Assembly (NCBI GenBank): GCA_017558065.1
Contig: JAFYWK010000043.1
Coordinates: 62,001 to 126,000 of the forward strand
From: Paludibacteraceae bacterium
GTDB taxonomy: Bacteria > Bacteroidota > Bacteroidia > Bacteroidales > Paludibacteraceae
Reading direction: 5' to 3'
DNA length: 64,000 nucleotides
The position numbers were made by a program, and so were the translations under genes. Every line of letters starts with the position of its first letter. The stretch's first letter is position 1. Under the pieces are notes generated by a model. That model did not search any database, had not been told where the DNA came from, and saw only the letters and a program-made list of their open reading frames with translations. Shown here piece after piece: positions 57,413 through 64,000 of this stretch.

Positions 57413-58404
57413 CGCTTGCTGGCTTCTTTGTAGTGTGTGAGTATTTCTTTGTCTATTTTTTCTCCGCTATGTTCTATGGCGCGTTTGAGGTAGAAGAGTG
57501 CCGATTCGCAGTGTCCTAACCGATACATGATCCACCCATATGTGTCCAGGTATATGGGATTGGTGGGCTCGCGCATGATGGTAATGCGTGACAGTTCTTC
57601 GGCGCGCATCAGATCTTTGCCGATGAGGCATAGGCTCCATGCCAAGTTGTTCATTACTAATATGTTTCTTGGGTCCATTCGTAGGATGGCCTCATAGGCG
57701 GGTATCATTTTTTCGGGTGGCTGATGCGTCTGCTCATAGAGCTGCATACGAAATACTTGAAACTGATAATCATCGGGATCTATTTCCAAGTATCGTTCTA
57801 TCTCTTTGATAGCTTGCTTGTTGTTTTTGAGCATTGCATTCAGTCGATACCGCTGCATAGCACTCATTGCATTGTAACCATTGATGGAATCCAGGTTGTC
57901 TTGCACAATTAATGCCTGGCGATATTGTTTGAGTACGATATACGCCTTTTGCAACATGGTATGTAGCTCTTCATTCTTGAGATCTGTTTTGGCTAATTGC
58001 TCCAGCTGCTTGATGGCTTGTTGTTGTTTCTTTTTATCGTTACTCTTTAGCAATAATACATGGTGGTTGTACCAATACTCCTTGGGTGCCAACTCATATG
58101 CACGACGCAGGTATTCTGCTGCGGCATCAGCGTCTTGTTCTGTTTGTGCGTAGAGCCCCATATAATTGTTGATGGTGGCATCGTTAGGATTGAGTTCGTA
58201 ACAAAATTCCACAATCGGTTTGGCTTTTTCGATCTCTTCGCACTGTATCAGCCGTTGCGCCTCGTAGAAGTAGTAGAGGAATTGTTGTTGCTTTTCGATG
58301 CTGAATGTATCTGTTGCTGTAGGATTAGCGTACAACCCATGCTGCATTACTCCTCCAAGCAATACGCACAATACTACCAATATGTACTTCTTTCCACTTA
58401 TCAC
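57403..58404 (-). CDS. TPR-repeat secreted protein
   Basis: A 333-residue protein with a signal peptide (MISGKKYILVVLCVLLGGVMQHGLYA). From residue 40 on, helix pairs with tetratricopeptide spacing (ATINNYMGLYAQTEQDADAAAEYLRRAYELAP, YRQALIVQDNL, DYQFQVFRMQLYEQTHQPPEKMIPAYEAILRMDP, IYLDTYGWIMYRLGHCESALFYLKRAIEHSG) make about seven TPR units. Probably a periplasmic scaffold for the EnvC-linked envelope system. It follows dut by 15 bp. Confidence 0.85.
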   Translation of the reverse strand: MISGKKYILVVLCVLLGGVMQHGLYANPTATDTFSIEKQQQFLYYFYEAQRLIQCEEIEKAKPIVEFCYELNPNDATINNYMGLYAQTEQDADAAAEYLRRAYELAPKEYWYNHHVLLLKSNDKKKQQQAIKQLEQLAKTDLKNEELHTMLQKAYIVLKQYRQALIVQDNLDSINGYNAMSAMQRYRLNAMLKNNKQAIKEIERYLEIDPDDYQFQVFRMQLYEQTHQPPEKMIPAYEAILRMDPRNILVMNNLAWSLCLIGKDLMRAEELSRITIMREPTNPIYLDTYGWIMYRLGHCESALFYLKRAIEHSGEKIDKEILTHYKEASKRCK

Positions 58405-58419
58405 CTTACAGCTTACACC

Positions 58420-58854
58420 TTACTTCACTCCGCTATGTCCAAAACCACCAGCACCGCGTTCTGTTTCGCCGAGTACTTCCACTTCTGCCAGTTCGGGTTG
58501 TTCGTGTTTGGCTATGACCATCTGGCAGATGCGCTCGCCGGGTTCTATTGTTTGTGGCTCACCACTCAGGTTGATGAGTATCACGCCAATCTCGCCGCGG
58601 TAGTCAGCATCAATAGTGCCGGGTGTGTTCAATACGGTCAGTCCGCGTTTGAGTGCCAATCCGCTGCGAGGACGGATCTGTGCCTCATAGCCTACGGGCA
58701 ATTCTATGTACAGACCTGTGGGCAGCAATCGGCGCTCCAATGGTTGTAGGGTTACTGCCTCTGCCAAGTGGCAACGGATGTCCATGCCTGCTGCCTGTGC
58801 GCTCTCGTAGCGTGGCAACTGATTATTGCTTTTGTTGATAATTTTTATTGTCAT
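58420..58854 (-). CDS. dut: dUTP diphosphatase
   Basis: A 144-residue trimeric dUTPase that hydrolyses dUTP to dUMP. Motifs [49 protein letters not shown] and the C-terminal P-loop-like [11 protein letters not shown] are all present. First gene of the envelope operon, an arrangement common in Bacteroidetes. Confidence 0.95.
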   Translation of the reverse strand: MTIKIINKSNNQLPRYESAQAAGMDIRCHLAEAVTLQPLERRLLPTGLYIELPVGYEAQIRPRSGLALKRGLTVLNTPGTIDADYRGEIGVILINLSGEPQTIEPGERICQMVIAKHEQPELAEVEVLGETERGAGGFGHSGVK

Positions 58855-58864
58855 AATTTTCTTT

Positions 58865-59467
58865 TTAGCCTATTGCTTCAAACTCTTTCTTCGCTTGCTC
58901 ACACGATTTGAACACGATACCCTTAATTCCTAATGCCTCCGCTGCATCTACATTTTCTTGTCTATCATCGATAAACACGCATTCATTGGCATTCAGTTCG
59001 TATCTATCCAATAGTATTTGGTAAAGTCGTAAGTCTGGTTTGGCTATTTTCTCCACGCCTGAAATGACGATGCCGTTCAATAGCCCAAATACGGGGTAGC
59101 GATCTTGGGCTATAGGGAATGTCTCTGCCGACCAGTTGGTTAGTCCATATACGCCATATCCTGCCTGTTTTAGTTCGCGTACCCATTCTTCCATACCCTC
59201 TACTGCCGTGCCGAGCATTTTATCCCATTCGTCCCAATACATGCGTATTTCTTTTTCCCATTCTGGATGTTCAGCGATTTTCTCTTCTACCACTTGTGCG
59301 ATGGGCACACCCATATCTGTTTGGTTGTTCCATGGCACGGTGCAAATGTTTTGGATAAACCAATCGGTCTTTTCGCTACTTCCAAAATATGCGTCGTAAA
59401 GGTTGTGCTGGTTCCAATATACTAATACGCAACCAAAATCAAAAATCACATTCTTTATCTTTTCCAT
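58865..59467 (-). CDS. HAD-superfamily hydrolase
   Basis: A 200-residue protein. FDFGCVLV (9-17 region) carries the nucleophile Asp and the general-acid position is G rather than D, as in the YihX/epoxide-hydrolase-like HAD group. [11 protein letters not shown] is motif II, and [18 protein letters not shown] and [18 protein letters not shown] are motifs III and IV. Probably a sugar- or nucleotide-phosphatase of unknown substrate. It lies 10 bp from dut and 12 bp from the lipid-kinase gene in one direction. Confidence 0.8.
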   Translation of the reverse strand: MEKIKNVIFDFGCVLVYWNQHNLYDAYFGSSEKTDWFIQNICTVPWNNQTDMGVPIAQVVEEKIAEHPEWEKEIRMYWDEWDKMLGTAVEGMEEWVRELKQAGYGVYGLTNWSAETFPIAQDRYPVFGLLNGIVISGVEKIAKPDLRLYQILLDRYELNANECVFIDDRQENVDAAEALGIKGIVFKSCEQAKKEFEAIG

Positions 59468-59479
59468 GACTCGTCCTAA

Positions 59480-60373
59480 TCAAAATCTCTTTTTTACTAG
59501 CACTTTCAGTCCGTCTTCCACCACGCTAATATGCAGATCGCCGTCTATTTGTGTGGGTGTTCCATCAATGTGTATCAGACTTGTTGTATTATTGCGTTTT
59601 AGATGCACTTCCTTCGCACGAATGGTGTTCACATGCAAGTTCTCGTCTAATGTTTTGGTAAATAGTTGCCATAGGAACTCTGGTGCTTTCACTAATGGCA
59701 TCTCATTTACGATGGCTATGTCCATCATTCCGTCCTGTATGCTGGCTTTTGGTGCGATATACGCATCATTGCCCCATTGGCTAGCATTAGCGAAGTTGAT
59801 AAGGAAGGCGGTTGTTTCTACGTCAATATCTTTGCCTATAAGATGATAATCTTCGACTTTGTATTGGAATATGTCCTTTGTGATGCTTTGCAGATAACCT
59901 TTCAGTCCACGTTCGCTGCCGGCTTCAAAGTCGTGTGCAACTTGTGCATCAAAACCAATTCCGCAGGTGGTAAAGAATGGGATGTTGTTCACGGTGCAGT
60001 AATCCACTTTGATGATTTCGCTGTTATTCAGCATTTCCATAGCGCGGTTCATGCGGGTGGAGATGTCTATGTGTCGAGCAAAACCATTCCCGCTACCATT
60101 AGGGATAATGCCCAGAGCAGTTTGTGTGCCTACTAATCCACTTGCCACTTCGTTCACGGTGCCATCACCGCCCACTGCTATTACGGCGTAGTAGTCTTGC
60201 ATAGCAAACTGCTGAGCCAGTAGTGTACCATGTCCAGGATACTCTGTGGTGATTACGGTAGGTGAGAACTGTTGTAGGTCGAGCAACTCGCGTATCAGTT
60301 TCGACACGCGATTTTTTGTCTTTGTTCCTCCTGCTCCCGAAATAGGATTAACTATAAATGCGATATTCTTCAT
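59480..60373 (-). CDS. Diacylglycerol kinase family lipid kinase (YegS/BmrU-like)
   Basis: A 297-residue protein: IAFIVNPISGAGGTKTKNR (N-terminal nucleotide site), AVGGDGTVNEVASGLVGTQTALGIIPNGSGNGFARH (catalytic GGDGT) and IDGTPTQIDGDLHISV (late Asp-x-Asp site). I start at ATG 60373, because the extra 21 codons of the longer frame (60436) reach back through the -7 box. It phosphorylates diacylglycerol or a similar membrane lipid; specificity cannot be told. Confidence 0.88.
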   Translation of the reverse strand: MKNIAFIVNPISGAGGTKTKNRVSKLIRELLDLQQFSPTVITTEYPGHGTLLAQQFAMQDYYAVIAVGGDGTVNEVASGLVGTQTALGIIPNGSGNGFARHIDISTRMNRAMEMLNNSEIIKVDYCTVNNIPFFTTCGIGFDAQVAHDFEAGSERGLKGYLQSITKDIFQYKVEDYHLIGKDIDVETTAFLINFANASQWGNDAYIAPKASIQDGMMDIAIVNEMPLVKAPEFLWQLFTKTLDENLHVNTIRAKEVHLKRNNTTSLIHIDGTPTQIDGDLHISVVEDGLKVLVKKRF

Positions 60374-60425
60374 ATTTTTTTGCCGTTCAATAGTTCGTTG
60401 TATATGCCAGACGCATAATACCGCG

Positions 60426-60457
60426 CAAAGGTACAAAAAAAAAATGAAACTTCCAAA
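60426..60457 (-). promoter_or_regulatory. Promoter of the lipid-kinase/HAD unit
   Basis: On the minus strand TTTG (60457-60454), 20 bp, TACCTTTG (60433-60426). Confidence 0.7.
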
Positions 60458-60538
60458 TATATTTGACTATTATAGTCAAAATAGGTGGTAATATTAAAAA
60501 AAATCTATGAATAGTATGGTTAACTCGAAAATTTTGAT

Positions 60539-60546
60539 TACCTTTG
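60539..60546 (+). promoter_or_regulatory. Probable -7 box of the DUF4301 gene
   Basis: TACCTTTG matches the other -7 boxes, but 20 bp upstream there is only TATG, a weak -33. The leader to the start would be about 55 nt. Confidence 0.45.
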
Positions 60547-60607
60547 TACGCTGGTTACTGTGCAAAAATGAAACTTATTTTATATTGATTTTTATATTGA
60601 TAATACT

Positions 60608-61945
60608 ATGTTTACACCATCTGATTTGGCGCAACTTGAGGCGCGAGGCATCTCCCAAGAGAAAGCCGAAAAACAACTCCAGTCTTTTGCTACTGGTTTC
60701 CCTGAACTTGATATCGTTTCTGCTGCTTCGGTAGGAAATGGAGTACTCAACCCCACAGAAGAAGAGATTGATGCTTACGTTAAAGCGTGGCAAGACTATC
60801 TTGATGAGGGACATACTGTGCTAAAGTTTGTTCCTGCTAGTGGTGCTGCCAGTCGTATGTTTAAGGATCTTTTTGAGTATCTTGAGACGGGCGAAAAGAC
60901 GAAGTTTATTGAGAAGTTCCTCGCTGAAAAGGAGCATTTTGCTTTTGCTCCACAATTATCTGGTAAGGACGAGCAAGCTGCTGTTAGTCACTTGCTTAAG
61001 GATATGAATTATGGCAATTTGCCAAAGGGTTTGCTCCTCTTTCATTCCTATGAAGATGGTGCTCGTACTCCTGCGCTCGAGCATCTTGTAGAGGGTGCGA
61101 TGTATGCGGCATCGAAGGGCGAGGTGAACATCCATTTCACAGTGAGCCACGAGCATTTGCCACTCTTCCAAGCGCATTTGGCAGCAAATAAAGAGGCTTA
61201 CGAGGAGAAGTTGGGTGTGAAGTTCCATATCTCCTATTCAGAGCAAAAACCTTCTACCGATACGCTTGCTGCTAACCCTGATGGCACACCATTCCGCACA
61301 GCAGATGGCAAGTTGCTTTTCCGTCCAGGTGGACATGGTGCGCTCATTGAGAATCTGAATGAGCAATCGGCAGATGTGATTTTCATTAAGAATATCGACA
61401 ATGTGGTACCAGATCGCCTCAAAGGTGATACCGTTCGTTATAAGCAACTCCTTGCAGGTGTGTTGGTAACGGAGCAAAAGAAAGTCTTTGAGAAACTCCA
61501 AGATCCTAACCTCACTGCAGAAGAGAAGGCCAAATTGCAACGCCCATTGCGCGTATGTGGTGTGGTGAAGAATACGGGCGAACCAGGTGGTGGTCCATTC
61601 CTTGTGCACGAGGAGGATGGCAGTCTATCGTGCCAAATTCTTGAGTCAAGTCAAATCTCTGATCCTGCTCTCATGCAACAAGCTACTCACTTCAATCCAG
61701 TAGATTTGGTGTGTGCCACGCGTGATGCAGCAGGCAAAGCATATCATTTGCCAGATTTTGTAGATGAGAAGACGGGCTTTATTTCGCATAAGTCGAAAGA
61801 TGGTAAGGAACTGTTAGCGTTGGAGTTACCAGGATTGTGGAATGGCGCTATGAGCCGCTGGAATACTATTTTCGTAGAGGTACCTGTTAGCACTTTCAAT
61901 CCAGTGAAAACGGTCAACGATCTCCTTCGCCCTGAACACCAATGA
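60608..61945 (+). CDS. DUF4301 family protein
   Basis: A 445-residue cytoplasmic protein typical of DUF4301, a family nearly confined to Bacteroidetes: FVPASGAASRMFKDLFEYL, RPGGHGALIENLNEQSADVIFIKNIDNVVPD and RVCGVVKNTGEPGGGPF. The GxxSRM and FRPGGHGAL patterns recall nucleotidyl-sugar transferases, but the reaction is undescribed. Somewhat shorter than the 500 residues I associate with the family; the N-terminus is complete (starts at a good ATG). Confidence 0.88.
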   Translation: MFTPSDLAQLEARGISQEKAEKQLQSFATGFPELDIVSAASVGNGVLNPTEEEIDAYVKAWQDYLDEGHTVLKFVPASGAASRMFKDLFEYLETGEKTKFIEKFLAEKEHFAFAPQLSGKDEQAAVSHLLKDMNYGNLPKGLLLFHSYEDGARTPALEHLVEGAMYAASKGEVNIHFTVSHEHLPLFQAHLAANKEAYEEKLGVKFHISYSEQKPSTDTLAANPDGTPFRTADGKLLFRPGGHGALIENLNEQSADVIFIKNIDNVVPDRLKGDTVRYKQLLAGVLVTEQKKVFEKLQDPNLTAEEKAKLQRPLRVCGVVKNTGEPGGGPFLVHEEDGSLSCQILESSQISDPALMQQATHFNPVDLVCATRDAAGKAYHLPDFVDEKTGFISHKSKDGKELLALELPGLWNGAMSRWNTIFVEVPVSTFNPVKTVNDLLRPEHQ

Positions 61946-61963
61946 ATTCATAATTCACAATTG

Positions 61964-62623
61964 ATGAGGGCCTATTTCTTTGATATGGATGGGGTGTTGT
62001 TTGACTCAATGCCCCGCCATGCGATTGCATGGGAAGAAGTGATGAAACGCCACGGATTGCCTTTTACGGCACGCGATTGCTATATCAATGAGGGGCGCAC
62101 AGGCGAGTCAGTTATTCGTGAAGCATTTCAGAATGTATTGGGTAGGGATGCTACGCCTGAAGAGGTGAAAACGATTTACGCAGAGAAGTCTGCCTATTAT
62201 CATAAATTACTTAAGACCACCACACCCACCATACTTGGAGTGGCAGAGGTACTGCAGTTCGTCAAAGAATGTGGGTACCAAGTTTGGGTAGTTACGGGAT
62301 CGGGTATGAGAACTTTGCTTGATAGCCTCAATAATGTGTTTCCTACTATTTTTCAGCAAGATAGGATGATTACTGCTTTTGATGTGGTGAAGGGCAAGCC
62401 CGACCCAGAACCCTATCTGAAAGCATGGGAACGTTCTGGACTAAGGAAAGAGCAATGCTTTGTCATTGAGAACGCGCCTTTGGGCGTTCGTTCGGGCAAG
62501 GCAGCAGGACTGACCGTTTATGCGGTGAATACGGGCATTCTTACCCGTGAGGACTTGCTGCAAGCAGGTGCCGACCAAGTCTTTGACTCCATGACCGAAC
62601 TACTCGACTTTTTGAGGCAATAA
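61964..62623 (+). CDS. HAD-superfamily phosphatase (beta-phosphoglucomutase-like)
   Basis: A 219-residue enzyme. FFDMDGVLFDSMPRHAIAWEEV has the DxD of the HAD core (D7/D9) and a C1 cap; VWVVTGSGMR is motif II; KGKPDPEPYLKAWE and CFVIENAPLGVRSGKAAGL are motifs III and IV. ATG 61964 is preferred over the in-frame TTG 61961. Substrate likely a sugar phosphate. The last codons (FLRQ) run into the AATAAGGCG repeat at 62619. Confidence 0.85.
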   Translation: MRAYFFDMDGVLFDSMPRHAIAWEEVMKRHGLPFTARDCYINEGRTGESVIREAFQNVLGRDATPEEVKTIYAEKSAYYHKLLKTTTPTILGVAEVLQFVKECGYQVWVVTGSGMRTLLDSLNNVFPTIFQQDRMITAFDVVKGKPDPEPYLKAWERSGLRKEQCFVIENAPLGVRSGKAAGLTVYAVNTGILTREDLLQAGADQVFDSMTELLDFLRQ

Positions 62624-62645
62624 GGCGATAAGGTAATAAGGCGAT
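62619..62645. repeat. AATAAGGCG micro-repeat
   Basis: AATAAGGCG, ATAAGGT, AATAAGGCG in a row cover the stop codon of the HAD gene. The unit resembles the TTATAAGG/GATGAGG sequence in the korB insert and, reversed, the rsgA insert. Confidence 0.5.
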
Positions 62646-62666
62646 TTGTTCAATACCATAAAAATA

Positions 62667-62696
62667 GAAAATGCCGAAGAATTCTTCGGCATTTTC
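62667..62696. terminator. Bidirectional terminator
   Basis: A perfect 30-bp palindrome (GAAAATGCCGAAGAA and complement) with A and T runs on both sides, between the converging HAD and PHP-domain genes. Confidence 0.85.
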
Positions 62697-62725
62697 ATAT
62701 CCCTTACCTTTACACCTTACACCAA

Positions 62726-64000
62726 TCAATCCTTAAAGAATTTCCCTACACGATTTCCTACTTGCACGATGTACATGCCTGCGGGTAGTCCTTGCACGGG
62801 TAGGGTGGTGACAGCGCCATCCACTGCGTGTGTCATCACGATCTTGCCGTGCGTGTCATATACCAGAATACGCTCGGATTCATCGGCATTATTCATAAAC
62901 ACATTCAGATACGCCTCCGCAGGGTTAGGGTAGAGCATCAGCGCCAAGCGTTCCTCTGAAGGCACATTCTCCACATTTACGCTATTCTTGTCTTTGAAAC
63001 TGATAGGTTGCGTGCATGTCTCACCAAACACATTGGTGATGAACGCGCGCACATACGAACCTTGATAACCTGCATATGAGAATGTATTGCCAATACCCAC
63101 CACGGTGCTGCGGGCAGATGATGCCGCGCTGGAGGTCTTGTCGGTAGCATAAATCCAATGCACCAGTCCGTTGGCTTCGATTGTGATAGTCTGCTGGGTC
63201 TCGTCCACAGTGATACCGCTGATGCGTGGCGCTTTGCCCTCGCCTGTGCCTGCAGGTTCGTAGCAGAAATAACTCTCACCCTTGCGCATGGCGTCTTTCA
63301 GTTCGTCGGTGGTGAGGTCTTCCATGAGCATATAGTTGTAGTTGCGGAAGAGTTGGTCGTTGTTGTGTGCATCATCGCATGAGTAGCCATATACAGGGCG
63401 CTGAGGCATAGTGCGCTGCAAGATTTGATCCCACAAGATACGGTCATTCGGACGGCGGTTGCCTTGGTTATACACCTCCAATCCAATCAGCGATGGGAAG
63501 GTCTGGAAGTTCTTGGCATGCCAACCAGGACCGTCTTTCTGTGTCTCGCTGTAGGTGTTGTCAATGCTCCAGTATTGTCCGGGGTGGTTGATGATTTGCA
63601 TACCGCCGAGGGCATAAGTGTAGGCGTAGGATTCTTGCAACGAAGCAAACTCCTGTCCTTGACGACCCGTGAAGAAATCGTTGTGGTGGTTGAATTGTCC
63701 CCCTGTACGCTCGCTCCAACTGTTGGTATTGTCCTTGCTGAGCTCGTTGCCAGGCACAGCCAACATACCCAATGCAGCAGGGTCGCGCGCAGGCACGGTC
63801 GTCATATATTGTGGGAACAACTCCCATGGGTAAGGGTTGTAGTCGTGGTCAGTCAGAGAGAGGATCTTATACCCCGCTGCATGGTATTTGTCCACGACAT
63901 AGGCAGTCGTAAAGCCATCGCTGGCATCGTTGGACTGGGTGGTATGGGTATGGAAATTGCTCTTGTATTGGTTCACTGTCGCCCAATCAATCTCGGCGTA
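62726..64000 (-). CDS. PHP-domain phosphoesterase with T9SS sorting domain (5' end cut off)
   Basis: The frame is open to the window edge (codons before GTG 63976 read YAEIDWAT), so the N-terminus and signal peptide lie outside. NFHTHTTQSNDASDGF, SLTDHDYNPY, NHPGQYW and YGYSCDDAHN carry the His/Asp metal ligands of a PHP phosphoesterase. A short beta-domain follows (about 240-330), then a C-terminal type A sorting domain (LMLYPNPAEAYLNVFMNN ... YIVQVGNRVGKFFKD). Exported through T9SS and likely cell-surface or released; substrate unknown. Confidence 0.85.
   Translation of the reverse strand, partial: YAEIDWATVNQYKSNFHTHTTQSNDASDGFTTAYVVDKYHAAGYKILSLTDHDYNPYPWELFPQYMTTVPARDPAALGMLAVPGNELSKDNTNSWSERTGGQFNHHNDFFTGRQGQEFASLQESYAYTYALGGMQIINHPGQYWSIDNTYSETQKDGPGWHAKNFQTFPSLIGLEVYNQGNRRPNDRILWDQILQRTMPQRPVYGYSCDDAHNNDQLFRNYNYMLMEDLTTDELKDAMRKGESYFCYEPAGTGEGKAPRISGITVDETQQTITIEANGLVHWIYATDKTSSAASSARSTVVGIGNTFSYAGYQGSYVRAFITNVFGETCTQPISFKDKNSVNVENVPSEERLALMLYPNPAEAYLNVFMNNADESERILVYDTHGKIVMTHAVDGAVTTLPVQGLPAGMYIVQVGNRVGKFFKD

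Noticed and set aside
60374..60436. Longer start for the lipid kinase
   Set aside because: The extra codons run back over the -7 box; the family N-terminus starts at MKNIAFIVNP.

Overview
The window looks like chromosomal DNA of a member of Bacteroidales. Two things support this. Nearly every promoter I can place has the Bacteroidetes form (TTTG or TTG, about 20 bp, then TAnnTTTG). The gene content also fits: DUF4301, DUF4292, fused KorA, the AddA-like helicase, type IX secretion (T9SS) C-terminal domains and giant secreted repeat proteins. I cannot name a genus. All gene calls come from reading sequence and recalling families; no search was run.

Layout. 1-3.4 kb: a GIY-YIG-like protein, an outer-membrane barrel and a voltage-sensor ion channel, followed by gene remnants. 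3.4-5.4 kb: a Fic gene between direct repeats, then a decayed gene and tandem repeats. 5.4-8.3 kb: a four-gene minus-strand operon (HPr-kinase-like, Ser/His signal-peptidase-like, PqqD-like, nucleotidyltransferase) resembling HprK/PqqD-type peptide-modification cassettes, with no obvious substrate gene. 8.4-17.9 kb: pyrH-frr-rsgA, glyS (minus), then murC-ftsQ-ftsA-ftsZ-comF, the tail of a dcw cluster cut off from its usual upstream genes. 18-26.3 kb: DedA, korB-korA (minus), lepA, nhaD, yqeY, tRNA-Leu(CAA), rpsU. 26.5-47 kb: a secretome region with a 205-aa secreted protein, a 2405-aa T9SS cargo and its small membrane-anchored partner, a 2261-aa protein with about 17 cadherin-like beta-sandwich units, recF, a sigma-54 response regulator and a 621-aa secreted protein. 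47-51.6 kb: an ArdC-like gene, a WYL regulator, a U32 peptidase split into two frames, a SpoU methyltransferase and rimM. 51.6-60.4 kb: an AddA-like helicase-nuclease, two lipoproteins, and the dut-TPR-DUF4292-EnvC operon, with HAD and lipid-kinase genes. 60.6-64 kb: DUF4301, a HAD phosphatase, and a PHP-domain T9SS cargo cut by the window edge.

The most unusual signal is a set of micro-repeat families with periods of 8-11 bp (and one of 22-23 bp). They fill spacers and also sit in frame inside conserved housekeeping genes (rsgA twice, korB, murC, the U32 peptidase, the HPr-kinase-like gene). The same 10-bp family occurs in rsgA, in the U32 gene and in two spacers. Composite arrays (11-bp units followed by 22-23-bp units) occur at two loci 30 kb apart. 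The two giant surface-protein genes share a promoter with an upstream palindrome whose arms vary in a compensating way. Together these suggest an active short-repeat process in this genome and a shared control element for the surface proteins.
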